Shown here piece after piece: positions 1-11,258 of a stretch of 64,000 bases of DNA. Position 1 is the stretch's first letter. Every line of letters begins with the position of its first letter. The translations under genes were made by a program, and so were the position numbers. The notes beneath the pieces are model-generated. The model saw nothing but the letters and a program-made list of their open reading frames with translations. It was not told the DNA's origin and searched no databases. Source of the stretch: Symsagittifera roscoffensis (Eukaryota; Xenacoelomorpha; Acoela; Convolutidae). The stretch spans positions 35,490,052 through 35,554,051 of the forward strand of contig NC_087062.1 in the NCBI RefSeq assembly GCF_963678635.1, given 5' to 3'.

Positions 1-1344
1 TGTATACTTAAATAAAAATTGTCAGTTAAAAAAGTCAAAAAAACAACCAAAACTGTAACCAAAAAATTCAGATGGAAAACGAATTAACCTAACCATAAGA
101 GTTATTCGAGTTATCATTGGACTCAATTCATTTTCTTACCTAAAACAGGCAGAAGATAAGATAAAAAACGAAGTCCTCCTTCCGGACTCCTTCCGAAAAT
201 TGTTCGCTATCATAATCCTCTATTCATTGCTTTCTCATTACAAAGTGAAAACACCGAAAAACCAAAAAACTACCGAAAAGACCAAATAAACTTAAGCTAA
301 GAAACATTAGAAAAAAAAACATTCTAAAATAAACTACCAAAAAAATCTTTAAGAACTCGAATATCAAAAAGAAAAACAATACAACCCATAGATATGTGGA
401 AGCAAAAAATGTCCGAAACGACGCCCACTGACAATAAAAGACCGAGGCGAAGCTGAGCTTCGCACATTGCGATAAAAAATAAAATCACAAAAAAATAATT
501 TGTTTCAAACGAAATTTTATTTAGAATTTTTTGGATCTCAATTTTTTTACCAATATGTTTTTCTGGCGTTTTAATCTATTGGATATGAGAAAGAAATTAG
601 TTTGTGCAACCCGGATTTTCTAACTCGAACTTTGTGTCCTAGTTAATTGAATTCTATATTGATTGAAATAAGTTTTTCCCATTTTTATCCTACGATTTTT
701 TCAACTTCAATCAATGTAAAATTCAATTACCAAAGAGACAAAATTCGGATTAGAGAATTCGGGCTGCACAAACTCATTTCTTTCTCATATCCAATAGATG
801 GAAACGCCAAAAAAACAAATTGGTAAAAAAATCGAGATCCAAAAAATCCTAAACAAAATTTGCTCAAAATCTTGCAACCACACAACCAGCATGTGGTACA
901 GAAACAAATGGCTGAAATATTCATCTGAAAAATTGATATATACTAAAATCAAAACAAAAAAAACTGATACTGAAGTTATATACAATTTCTACAAAACGGA
1001 TTTGCAGAAAATTTCAGTCTGAAATAATCACATTTCTGAATATTGTGCGACAATCGCCACTTATTCTCATAGACAGTACAATCAACCCGCCTAAACACGC
1101 CTCATTCCTAAACACATCAATGAATTAAAACTAGAACTAACTACACGCAATTTAAGATGAAAAAAATTAATCAAAAACTTTGCATCCGAATAAAAACTAA
1201 AAATTATAGACAAAATCACACAATTTCTAGACAGGGTCGAATCTGAGCTTCGCAATACTTGTCAAACAAAAAAATGCCAAAATTTATTTCATTTGTTAAA
1301 AAGGTTTTCAATCATTGCTTTCTTACGCGGTGAAATAAAAAAAC
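1..1344. repeat. Long direct repeat, unit 1 (about 1.3 kb, AT-rich)
   Basis: This block is repeated in the next 1.1 kb. Shared landmarks are gactccttccgaaa at 185 and 1555, a ccaatagatggaaacgcc stretch near 790 and 2015, and atcaacccgcctaaacacgc at 1081 and 2302. The offset falls from about 1370 to about 1221 bp because unit 1 carries an extra inverted arm that unit 2 lacks. No coding potential is visible beyond short chance frames. Its class (tandem duplication or two insertions of one transposon) is not resolved. Confidence 0.8.
507..864. repeat. Snap-back inverted repeat inside unit 1
   Basis: Bases 507-664 are a diverged reverse complement of 705-864. For example, ggatctcaatttttttacca near 532 faces ggtaaaaaaatcgagatcc near 822, and ctattggatatgagaaag faces ctttctcatatccaatag. 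Arms are about 155 bp with a spacer of about 40 bp. Only the right arm has a counterpart in unit 2 (about 1925-2090), so the left arm is a later inverted duplication. Confidence 0.7.
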
Positions 1345-2425
1345 GTATACTTCAAAAAAAATCGTCAGCTAAAAAATTCAAACAACAAAACGACCGAAAA
1401 TGTAGCAACTCAGATGGAAAATGAATTAATTTAACCATAGAAGATATTTGAGTTATAAGACTCAATTCATTTTTCTTATTTAAAAAAAAGCAAAAGATAA
1501 GATAAAAAATGAAGTTTCGTTCAGAGTATTTACACAAATACACACACTTGAAATGACTCCTTCCGAAAAATGTTCGCTATCATAACCCTCTATTCATTGC
1601 TTTCTCATTACAAAGTGAAAACACCGAAAAACCAAAAAAAATCACAATAAGACCAAAAAAACTAGCTAAGAAACATTAGAAAAGAAACAATCTATAAAAA
1701 ACTACCATAGAAATTCTTTAAGAACTCGAATAACAAGACGAAAAACAATACAACCCATAGATATGTGGAAGCAAAATATGTCCGAAACGACGGCCGCTGA
1801 CAAAAAAAGACCGAGGTGAAGCTGAGTTCGCACTACTTGCAATAAAAAATAAAATCACAAAACAAAATAAGGTGTTTCAAACCAAAAGTGAAAAAAAAAT
1901 CGTATGATAAAAATGAGAAAAATTTAATTTCAATCAATATAAAATTCAATTACGTAAGACACAAAGTTCGGGTTAGAGAACTCGGGTTGCAAAAACTCAT
2001 TTATTTCTCATATCCAATAGATGGAAACGCCAGAAAAACAAATTGGTAAAAAAATCGAGATCCAAAAATTTCTAAATAAAATTTGCTCAAAATCTTGCTA
2101 TCAAACAACCAGCATTTGGTACAGAAACAAATGGCTATAATATTCATCAAAAAACTTGATATATACTAAAATCAAAACAAAAAACTGATACTGAAGTTTC
2201 ATACAATTTCTACAAAACGAATTTGCAAAAAAATTTCAGTCAGAAAGAATCATATTTATGAGTATCGTGCGACAATCGCCACTTACTCTCATAGACAACA
2301 CAATCAACCCGCCTAAACACGCCTCATCCCTAAACACGTCAATAAATTAAATCTAGAACTAACTCCACGCAATTTAAGATGAAAAAATAAATCGGAAACT
2401 TTGCATCCGAAAAAAATGGAAACTA
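1345..2425. repeat. Long direct repeat, unit 2
   Basis: This is the second copy of the 1-1344 block, starting near the aacgtatacttcaaa motif (compare tgtatacttaaat at position 1) and ending near aatttaagatgaaaaa (compare 1150). Divergence is perhaps 5-10 percent with several small indels, so the duplication is not recent. The left hairpin arm found at 507-664 in unit 1 is missing here. Confidence 0.75.
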
Positions 2426-2939
2426 TAAGCAATTGTTTAATTTCAAAACATTTTGCTTTTTAAAGCACACACAAAAACCAAAAATTTGAAGCAAATTTTT
2501 TATTTCAAAAAAGAGCTTTTTCTAACAGAAGTTCTTCAGTGTTGAAAACCATGAGCTAGAACTACCATTTGCAAATCAAGAAAAAAAGTACTACAAAAAT
2601 TACCAAAAAAAAATACAGAAATAAAACACTCGTAATTGTGGCGAAATCTTTAAGCCAACTAAATTCAATGTATATCTGAAGTTTCTGTGCAATCCAAAGG
2701 CAAGCACAAAAATTGTTTATCCCATGGAACGACTCAAAATTAGGCAACTATGCCGATAAAATATAAGTCAAAACAATTTGGGCCGAATAAAGTGTTTATA
2801 CGAAAAAAAAACTAAGAAAAAACACGAAACCGAGATTTGTTAAATTAAAAACAGCAGAAATAAATAAAAACAACTAGCGTTTAACGCACCTCCGGTGCTT
2901 CGAAATTTTTCGACAACTCATGAAAAAAACCGCATATAT
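2426..2939. other. AT-rich spacer, no feature recognised
   Basis: The stretch between the duplicated block and the satellite has A-rich runs and no frame longer than about 60 codons. Nothing recognisable was seen on either strand. Confidence 0.5.
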
Positions 2940-4905
2940 TGCAAACAACATCTGCAAACTTTTAGTGTTCTCTGACTGCACCCAATTACATCCAATTTTA
3001 AAAGCGTCATCTCGAAAACTTAATGTGCCTCTGGAGAAATTTGGAAGCCAGATTTGCAACCACTGAGAGTCCCTGAGAGCGCCTTACTATAGGGTTAGGA
3101 ATCCAAAATTTTGTGAATTTTTTAACATAAGATTCCCGAAAAAAAATTGAAAAAAAACGTCTTATCTCGGAAACTAAAAGGATTTGAGCATTCAAATTAA
3201 GAGGCAAGATTTGAGACGCCTGGGTGTACGCTGACAAAAAAGTTGTATCTTCATCAAGTTAGTAGTTTCAAATTTTTTGAATTTCTTTGTAGATAAGTTC
3301 TTAGAAAAATTTGAAAAAATCGAAAACCGTCACATCTCGCATACTAAAAGCATTTGAGCATTCGCGTTTAGCAGTCGCATGTGGCAAGATTTGCAACTCT
3401 TTAGAGTACCCTGACAACACCGAACTATAGAGTTGTGAGTTTCAAATTTGAAAAATAAATAATTTAAACTTTCTGAAAATTTTTGAAAAAATCGCAAAAA
3501 ACGTCATATCTCGAACACTACAAAAAATTGAGCAGTGATATTTGGAGGCAAAATTCGCAATCCTTGAGAGTACTTTGACAGAACCTAACTACAAGGTTGG
3601 GAATTTCAGATTTTTAAAGAATAAAAATAATTCAAGTTTTCTGAAAAATTTTGAAAAAACGCAAAAAACGTCATATCTCGAAAACTACAAAGAATTGAGC
3701 AGTCATACTTGGAGGCAGGATTCGCAATCTTTGAGAGTACTCCGACAGGACCTAACTACAGGGTTCGGAATTTCAGATTTTTAAAAAGTAATCATAATTT
3801 AAGTTTCTGAAAAATTTTGAAAAAATCACAAAAAACGTCATATCTCGAAAACTAAAAAGAATTGAGCAGTCATATTGGGAGGCAAGATTTGCAATCCTTG
3901 AAAGTACTTTGATAGGACCTAACTACAGGTTGGGTAATTCAGATTTTTAAAGAAAAAAAATAATTCAAGTTTTCTGAAAAATTTTGAAAAAAATCGCAAA
4001 AAACGTCATATCTCGAAAACTACAAAGAATTGAGCAGTCATACTTGGAGGCAGGATTCGAAATCTTTGAGAGTACTCCGACAGGACCTAACTACAGGGTT
4101 CGGAATTTCAGATTTTTAAAAAAGTAATCATAATTTAAGTTTTCTGAAAAATTTTGAAAAAATCACAAAAAACGTCATATCTCGAAAACTAAAAAAAAAG
4201 TGAGCAGTCATATTGGGAGGCAAGATTTGCAATCCTTGAAAGTACTTTGATAGGACCTAACTAGAGGGTTGGGTAATTGAGATTTTTAAAGAAAAAAAAA
4301 TAATTCAAGTTTTCTGAAAAACTTTGAAAAAAATCGCAAAAAACGTCATATCTCGAAAACTACAAAGAATTGAGCAGTCATAGTTGGAGGCAAGATTCGC
4401 AATTTTTGAGACTACTCCAAGAGGACCTAACTACAGGGTTGGGAATTTCAGATTTTTAAAAACTAATAATATTTTAAGTTTTCAGAAAAATTTTGAAAAA
4501 ATCATAAAAAACGTCATATCTCGAAAACTACAAAGAATTGAGCAATCATATTTGGAGGCAAGATTCGCAATCTTTGAGATTACTCTGACAGGACCCAACT
4601 ACAGGGTTGATAATTTCAGCTTTTGTGAAAAAATTTAATATAAGTTTTCTGAAAATTTTTTGAAAAAATCACAAAAAACGTCATATCTCGAAAACTACAA
4701 GGATTTGAACAGTCATATTTGGAGGCAAAATTTGTAACTCCTTAGAGTACTCCGACAGCACCCAACTACAGGGTTGGGAACTTCAAGTTTTGTAAATTAT
4801 TTTGTTATTTGAAATTTCTGAAAATTTTTGAAAAAATCTCAAAAATCGTCTTATCTCGTTAACTAAAATGATTCGGGCATTCAAAATTGGAGGGCAATAT
4901 CGCAA
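2940..4905. repeat. Satellite array, about 168 bp per unit, 11-12 units
   Basis: The phrase cgtcatatctcg recurs at about 3502, 3669, 3836, 4004, 4173, 4344, 4512 and 4679, giving spacings of 167-171 bp. More diverged units lie outside this block, near 3005, 3160, 3330 and 4846. Each unit contains a TTGGAGGCA-type box, an AGTACT box and an ACCTAACTACAGGGTTGG-type box. Inner units alternate between two subtypes, so 3670-4004 and 4005-4344 match each other better than neighbouring monomers do. That is a dimeric higher-order repeat of about 336 bp. Frames crossing it (for example 3542-3784 and 4384-4638) are repeat artefacts. Confidence 0.9.
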
Positions 4906-5784
4906 CCCCTAATTCGATATTGGGCTGCTTAACTTAAACTCGGTGAACTAACCACTAAAATCAAATTGGAAAATCGAAAAAAATTCTAACCATTGCAATA
5001 TACGATATAGCTTAAACATGCAAAAATAATACGTTGAAAAAGCTTAAACATGGCGAGATAGTGAAGCCCGCATTTAAATATAAAATAGATGAAAGCAAGT
5101 ACACAAAAAATGCGTACATTAGAAAAAAAGTTCTACGATGCAGCAATTCCATTTTGAAATCTATAACGTATCAAATTTCAACGAACATAGTATTAAAATG
5201 CCAATGCAACCTCTTGATTAGTGCCACCATAAGAAGCCCTTTTAATTGCAAATTAGGTTGGAAAAAATGCATCGTAGTATCTCAATATGCTCCGCTTGAG
5301 TAAATAGCAATGCAAAGTAATTATAATCACGACCTGAGCTGAAAAGTAGAGACTGTGATCATAACAGCAGTATAACGAAATTTTGCAGAACTAATCCGCA
5401 GCTTAACAAAAAATGTCAGCAGATCACAAAAAAGTGCTCAGAATACATATTTTGAAAAACTACTCAATGTTCATCACTTGCGACACATGAAGAGACTAGA
5501 ATCAAAATTTGAACACAGAGGCGAAGTTGCACTTCGGATGCACAAGCAAAAATATGACCGATGACGCTGCTGTAAAAATCTGATTGTGTTAAATTTTGAG
5601 TCTAAAAAATTTCTTAAGTGACGCACGCCAATTATGAGTCTACATAATTGCTAAGTGACAATAGCCAATTATGACGCATTAGTAGTAGTACCAGTCAATT
5701 TGAAAAAAAAAGAAATTTACCAACTAATATGCCTCAATTTATAGAGCAGACACATTTTAAGTGTATACGAAAAAAATCAATAAA
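4906..5784. other. Spacer, no supported gene
   Basis: AT-rich sequence. An 89-codon open frame at 5034-5303 has no recognisable motif, no splice context and biased simple composition, so I do not call it a gene. Confidence 0.5.
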
Positions 5785-5865
5785 CACATCCGACCCTGCC
5801 GAGGTTCGAACCCTCTTAGTTTTTTGTGGGTCTCCTTCCCTACCTCTACACTAAAGATACATGAT
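5785..5865 (-). other. tRNA-like fragment (possible tRNA-derived SINE head)
   Basis: Read on the minus strand, TAGTGTAGAGG fits the pol III A box (TRGYNNARNNG). About 40 bases later GGTTCGAACCT fits the B box in all but the last base, and GAGG/CCTC can form a T stem. No proper anticodon stem-loop with U33 can be drawn, so a functional tRNA is unlikely. A pol III-derived SINE head or a tRNA pseudogene fits better. Confidence 0.35.
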
Positions 5866-5898
5866 ACCTTGAAGCTAAAGTGCTATTTGTAATAGAAT

Positions 5899-6235
5899 CA
5901 GTAGCGTACCGAGGGGGAGGGACGACCCCCCCCCCCCCCCCCCCCCAATTCTGTTTGCCAAATTTTTCCAGAGGGTCTCCCGTTTGGTATAATTTTACGT
6001 CATTCATTTTTGGCTGAACAGCCTCAAAAATCTTCTTAAGGCACCTTCGGCGCCAGTATAACTAATTTTGAGGGGGGGTCGAGCGCCGAAAAACGCGGGC
6101 CTTCAAGTTACGGTCTGCTAGTGTTCTGGGAGAGCTCAGAAAATCAAATTGGTCGATCTAAAAAAGTCATGAAAATTTTCAATTTTTTTTTATAAAACCA
6201 CACCTCCGCCTCTAGAAAACTTTCAAGACGAATAT
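5899..6235. mobile_element. Degenerate copy of the hAT-type MITE
   Basis: It shares internal text with the complete copy at 45560-45991: a C-rich tract after the left end, a gcgcc(a) box followed by gagcgccgaaaaacgcg, a tcaaattggtcgatctaaa box and a cctccgcctctagaaaa right end. The right terminal repeat has decayed. A run of about 20 C residues lies near 5926-5946. Confidence 0.6.
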
Positions 6236-7410
6236 AATAGTCTGCGTGAATACCCTTAGCATTGGCTGTACTTGATAGCTGGTTATTGATGAAAACGAAC
6301 ACTTTCAAAATGAACACATTTTGTCGCAACATTTGCGCCACAACAATATCTGCGACTTAGGTTGGAAAAAAAAGATAGTTCATACTATAACGCAAGCTCA
6401 GCATGTGTAAAAATCCTTACAAAGATATAAATCATGCCCAGAAAAATCCGCAGCTTCAAAAACTCAAAAAATACTCAATAAAAAAATGGAGAATAATGGT
6501 GCCATGGATACTTCAAAAAACGCAAGACATGCAAAACGTGCTATGCTAATTACTTGTCGTTCAAACTACAAGATAAAATCAGGAATTTCTGTGATTCAGA
6601 AGAATATAGCTTCGAAAAAATTCAAATAACCAAGCCAGTTTAGTATCTGCATAACTGTCAGTTAAATTGAACCAAACAGCGCTTCCTACTGAGTCCAAAT
6701 CAAAAATGAAGACTAGAAAAAGGAACTTTCTCTGGTACAAAATCATCAAATGATGAAATTAGTTTTCGATTATTGATGGCATCACTTTTTCTTGACACTG
6801 GGCAAAAACTTTTGGATATTTTTTGATTTTCGAATCACGAGTGACAGTGCTTTAATATTATATATCATTCGAACTATTCCGATGATTATTTGTGGCACCT
6901 GATTTTGCGTGGAAAACAAAAAAGAAATGGTCGGAAGAAAAAAATGATGCACTGAAGTCGGAATTGATAACTCCACAACCAAAATAAAATAAAATTTCGA
7001 TTACAACGGGCACTAGTGGCCCAGCTACAGCTGGAGATACTTGTTTAATATTTATATGCATATATGATATGCAACTGATCAGACAGTAAGGCGCAATGAG
7101 TGAAATGGAAGGTGCGATGAAAACATGAATTTATTCTAGATAGTTTGCAAACAACTCATAACGCACCAGATACAAAAAAGGTGCCTTAAGGATGGCGTAA
7201 GTAAAAACTGTAAATTAGGAGCTCATGCGACCTCTCGTGAAGCTACGAAAACTGCCGGCACGGCAGTTGGGTTCAGTTCAACGGGAAATTATTTTATAGT
7301 GCCTTTATTTACATGATTCGAAAAAATGTGTTTTGCTGCGAACAACAATGTATTCTCATCACCTAAATAATGATAGTGACCTGATTAATCACGTGGTGGC
7401 CAGTCAATAG
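6236..7410. other. Spacer containing one dispersed repeat segment
   Basis: No gene was recognised. Bases of about 6830-6960, read on the minus strand, resemble 48340-48440 on the plus strand. Both contain a CAAAAT-AGGT-CC box followed by AATAATCATCGG and a TCAAATGA/TCGAATGA box. They are therefore two copies of one dispersed repeat of unknown class. Confidence 0.45.
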
Positions 7411-7737
7411 GCAGAATGGTTTAAGAGCAGAATGGGGGCCCAAGAGCAGAAAAAATATCAAATTTTACGCGCTAATCGGTAAATTAACTATAAGAATTGT
7501 CAATATTACCAAATAAGCAATACTTTATGCATAATTCGAATAATTTAATCGATATATTTTTTTATTCAATTTAAAAAAAATGATCAAATTATTCAATTCA
7601 TGCATATTTTATTCATTTTCTTGGCATTATTGACGATTATAATAATTGTTTTGTCAATTAGCCCACATAAATCAATAAAAGTTGATATTTTTCTGTTTCT
7701 CTGCTCTTGGAACCATTCTGCTCTTCGACCATTCTGC
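7411..7737. mobile_element. MITE-like element with iterated terminal inverted repeats
   Basis: The left end gcagaatggtttaagagcag is followed by aatgggggcccaagagcaga. It is mirrored at the right end, whose reverse complement reads gcagaatggtcgaagagcag then aatggttccaagagcaga. Each arm therefore holds tandem copies of an AGAGCAGAATGG-like word, then aaaaatatcaa. The interior is very AT-rich and non-coding. I could not identify a clean target duplication, so the superfamily is unassigned. Confidence 0.65.
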
Positions 7738-8874
7738 TTTTACTCCGCCTACGGTGAACTATAGTTGCTCTACATCCGTACACTGTCGCGTCCTTTTTTC
7801 TTCTAGGAAGGACAAAAGAGAAAAACAAACGACTAAGAAGGACAACAGAGCAAAATTTCATATAACAAGGTTGAATGCTAACATCCCAAAATTTACTATG
7901 TTGGAACACTACTGTTTTCTGACTGTAAATATGCCTTCAACCGATCTTAAATTATTTAAGTGCTGGTTTTCAAAATTAAATTTTTTCAAGTCCATGGCCT
8001 TTTCCCTTTTAAAATTAGGTAGTAGCCGTATTTGAACGGCCAATCTCCCACAGCTGTTCTGTCGATTGAGCTTTTAATATCACATTTGATAATGAATCTC
8101 ACTCGAAAAAACGAAAAGATACAGAAACGGTAAAAACTTAAAAACTGCACGTTTCTCCAGTCCACGGCGGTCGACGTTTCTGGAAGTTTCTCCAGTCCAC
8201 GGGGGTTGCCCTATCAAAATTGAGGAGTGAACGCTTATTCACAGTAGATCCGCCAAAATTAGGACACAGATGCTTATAATAGAAAATGTTCCTCGATTCA
8301 ACCCTTGATCCCAGATTTGGGGTCGTAGTTTTCGAGAAAACTCAGACAAAAAAATGACCAATAGGTCAAAAGATGGCCCCCTTGAGGTCGTAACATGTCT
8401 AAAAAAATATGGGCGAAGCAGCTTATGCAGGTAGAAATTCGACCACCAGTTCTTTCGAGTGATAGATTCTTTCGATTTGTTGATATTCCCAGATTTTAGA
8501 GACTAGTTTTTGATAAAAGTCAAACAATGTTTGACTTTGATAAAAGCCAAATATTACCCCATTGAAACTGTCGAGAAAGGTAAAAAAGAAAAAATATACC
8601 CATATGTAAACACACAGAGTAGAAGTCAATCTTTAATTGGTACCACTTTTTCGAAAAGGCAAGAGTAAATTTTGTAGAAAAAAACTAAAATTTCTGCAAA
8701 GAGTGAACAAATTTTCGTAAGTGTCTTAAAATGAAAAATTAAAATAAAACCAAATTACATATATTTATACACAGAGGCAAAGCTTGGAACGCATGCGAGA
8801 ACACGACAAAAAAACAGCTCTATAAAGTGCAATAACAAAAATTAGAAACAAGCCTCGAATAAGTAAAAAAAAAA
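7738..8874. other. Spacer, no supported gene
   Basis: No conserved coding frame was seen. A short local direct repeat, gtttctccagtccacgg, occurs at about 8151 and 8190. The 117-codon frame at 7682-8035 starts in the MITE right arm and shows no recognisable domain. Confidence 0.5.
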
Positions 8875-8945
8875 TTCGGCAACCTCTGAGATGCAAACCT
8901 GCGACCTAGAGACAGACACTAGTCACTCAGCAACGGAAGGTTAAT
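8875..8945 (-). other. Weak tRNA-like relic
   Basis: On the minus strand GGTTTGCATCT resembles a B box at 8 of 11 positions and TGCTGAGTGAC loosely resembles an A box. This is only enough to suggest an old tRNA-derived repeat. Confidence 0.2.
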
Positions 8946-9442
8946 AGGTACCAAACACTAGCCACAACTTAAGCAGGAAACAGATGCTATGCAATTTCCA
9001 ATGATACATTGAAATTTCCGAATAAGTTATCACTTTTAAAGAACGTTTTTATTTGCGTGGTCGGTCAGAAAAAAAAGAAGGTTCGTAAAAACACACTAAG
9101 CTGATCGCAAGTGTAATTATGCCTGTTTGTCTTTTAAGGGTATTCAAAATGCAGTTGATAATTTGATAACCAACATTAAAGAAACTCCGAATAGAACAGG
9201 CATTTAAAATGCAGACACGCTCAAAATTTCTGTATGCTTGACAAAAGTACAGATTTGAACATGAACACTGAGTACAAGTCATCTCTACCAAGCCCTTTTT
9301 GTCAAAGGTCCATTAGCTTTCTGCTATCGTTTGATAGAAAACACAAATACAGAAAACTTTCAATTTCACTAAATCCAAAATGATTTGCATCAAATCAATT
9401 GAGTCAGACGAAACCATCCATTTTCTGCCCTGGAAAAGAGTC

Positions 9443-9781
9443 CTAGTCAAACAATCCAAATCCCATGTCATCGTCGGACTCTTCTTCTGATTCCTCTTTC
9501 TTTTCTTCCTTTTTCTCTTCGGCCGCCGGTGCAGCACCTCCACCCACAGGAGCAGCGCCACCACCACCCGATGCAACAGCGGCACCAGATCCAACGTTCG
9601 TCAATAGTGCTTCAATGCTTTCACTAGTCATGTTCTTGGCAAACAGGGTTGGCCAAATTGGCTCAACGCTTACCTCAGCCGCCTTGACCAGCTTATTTAT
9701 ATTCGTAGCCGAGATCTCTAGGCCCTCATCTTGCAGGATCAGTGATGCATAAACGCACGCTAGCTCAGACGTTGAACTCAT
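9443..9781 (-). CDS. RPLP1: 60S acidic ribosomal protein P1
   Basis: P1 pairs with P2 on the uL10 (P0) stalk of the large ribosomal subunit and helps recruit GTPase translation factors in the cytoplasm. The 112-residue product starts [14 protein letters not shown], has the N-terminal helical dimerisation domain (about residues 1-60, including [20 protein letters not shown]), a Gly/Ala/Pro hinge (about 64-86), an acidic/lysine stretch, and the invariant stalk tail [11 protein letters not shown]. That length is normal for P1. I chose the Met at 9781 because a pyrimidine-rich tract ending in CAG gives a splice acceptor 27 bases upstream, so the longer frame to 9826 runs into intron. The coding region itself appears intronless. 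It stands alone between repeat-rich flanks. Confidence 0.95.
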   Translation of the reverse strand: MSSTSELACVYASLILQDEGLEISATNINKLVKAAEVSVEPIWPTLFAKNMTSESIEALLTNVGSGAAVASGGGGAAPVGGGAAPAAEEKKEEKKEESEEESDDDMGFGLFD

Positions 9782-9808
9782 GACTACAAGTCTAAATGCG
9801 CAAGCAAT
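9782..9808 (-). other. RPLP1: RPLP1 5' UTR segment and 3' splice site
   Basis: On the minus strand the sequence just upstream of this segment is a pyrimidine-rich stretch ending ttttcag, a textbook acceptor at about 9809-9810. The 27 bases between it and the ATG would be the end of the 5' UTR. The first, non-coding exon and the promoter should lie further right (10-11 kb) but were not pinned down. Confidence 0.6.
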
Positions 9809-10886
9809 CTGAAAAGAAACAGACAAATGACAAATAACTATTTTCTCAATTTTATGAAAGCTTGGTTGATGGAATGCAATGAAGCATCGAAACTAATGGA
9901 AAAAAAATTCACCAACAAGTAATAGATGCAAAAAGAAATGTTCCATCGACGCAGAGTCATGTACCAAAAAAGCATTCAACACGCTCTGACTAAACTCATA
10001 AAATCTTTATAACTTCAGTCAAAAATTTCAATTTTGCTAGAGGTATGGAATCTGTTTCAAAATTTTTCTTATGTTATGCGCATCACCACAACTTAAGAAA
10101 TCGAAAAAAGCAAAAACATGCAAAAGCTCGATACACAATCCAAAGTTACCATTAGAAAAATTCGACCATTTAAAATTTCAGAAATCTATTTATGAAGATG
10201 AGGCACTATTTGTTAGCTTTTTTTCACTCCCCCCCCCCCACCGCAACATTCCAAGTTCTCCATTTTCTGATTTGTCTTGCGTGCTATTATAGCTGAATGC
10301 GTGATGTTACGATGCAAGGTATGCAGAACAAATGTGGGTATTACTATGATAGTTGTCCCTCTTTGTAAACTGATTTGTGTATAAATTTTTCAATTCAAAA
10401 ACCTCGCGTAATGTTGGGTCAAACATTTTTTCAGATGAAATAGTGCACAAACTAAATTGTTTATATGAAGAAATTTGCTAGTTTCAAAACATTTGACTAA
10501 CTAATAACCACAATTTGGAGAACATATTTGTCATCGAAGCTAAATTTTGGCGTTTTTTTTTTGAATTTTCCACCTATGAGATTTTATGAACTAAGGAAAC
10601 AACGATTTTGACAACTCAAACATAATGACAACGTAAAGATAGTTTTTAGAAACTAAAATTCAAATGTGGGGAAAGTGGAAAAAAGCCGATTATTTGAACA
10701 ACAGCACATTGCTACTAAAACTTTAGTATTGCTCTGTATAATTTTGTGTAATAGAAAATTGTTTGAAACTACCTTAATCCTACTCGTTTTGAACCGTGTT
10801 AACATATCCAGTTGTCTTTCTGATCTGTTTAAGGGCTGACTATTATATTATCATTTTAATCAGGACAACAATTTTTAACCAGCTTT
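9809..10886. other. Upstream flank of RPLP1, presumed first intron and promoter
   Basis: No further coding region was recognised. A run of C residues lies at about 10231-10240 and AT-rich DNA follows. The first exon of RPLP1 is expected here, but no pyrimidine-start TOP motif could be chosen with confidence. Confidence 0.35.
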
Positions 10887-10960
10887 CGTTTGCATGCGAA
10901 AATAACCCCATAGCTGGGTCTGGGATACCAGACAACGAGATGTGACATTGAAAAAGAATG
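10887..10960. mobile_element. Diverged LTR-like fragment
   Basis: The words gcatgcgaaaataacc, agctgggtctgggatacc and cagacaacgagatgtgac align in order with gcatgcaaaaatagtgagc, ggctgggtctcagtatcc and cagaccacgaggtcac inside the 919-bp LTR (11713-11768). The orientation matches the intact element. It is probably an eroded LTR piece of an older family member. Confidence 0.45.
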
Positions 10961-11219
10961 ATTGAAATGCATGTCGTCAACGAATTTTTATTCGGAACAG
11001 TACAGTGAGAGGATTTGCTAATTCAAAGGATTAATATTGTTAATATTATTTCGGAGAAGTTAATCTAAAGTGACGAAACAATTTTTAAATTTTCGAAATA
11101 GGCATGCACGACACGTAACAATTTTCTTTTTCGCGACTACTGAAATCGCGAAAGTCGAACGAAGATTTTCGCTGACAAAAACGACACACATAAGAAATAC
11201 AGCGAACGACAGAAAATTA

Positions 11220-11258
11220 TAATCGTTGAAAACATGTGAAGCTGTATTTAGACGCTAG
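11220..11258 (+). mobile_element. Left part of the LTR of copy A, cut by the non-LTR insertion
   Basis: gaaaacatgtgaagct followed by atttagacgctag is the reverse complement of the intact LTR text ctagcgtctaaacagagc followed by tttgcatgttttt. The rest of this LTR resumes at 34350, on the far side of the nested insertions, where tttagacgctagccagtcg continues the same LTR sequence. Similarity further left than 11220 is weak. Confidence 0.7.
11246..11258. repeat. Target-site duplication of the non-LTR element (left copy)
   Basis: The 13-mer atttagacgctag is repeated exactly at 34350-34362. Removing everything between the two copies restores continuous LTR sequence of copy A, which is what target-primed insertion predicts. 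Confidence 0.85.

Noticed and set aside
2940-4905. CRISPR-like array of repeats and spacers
   Set aside because: The whole 168-bp unit repeats, not short repeats with unique spacers, and the context is eukaryotic.
5034-5303. 89-codon frame as a small gene
   Set aside because: No motif, no conservation evidence and composition like the surrounding AT-rich DNA.
7682-8035. 117-codon plus-strand frame
   Set aside because: It begins in the MITE right arm and has no recognisable protein features.
9465-9752. 95-codon plus-strand frame overlapping RPLP1
   Set aside because: It is the antisense shadow of the P1 hinge and acidic tail; its Ser/Pro-rich text follows from the GC-biased codons of the real gene.
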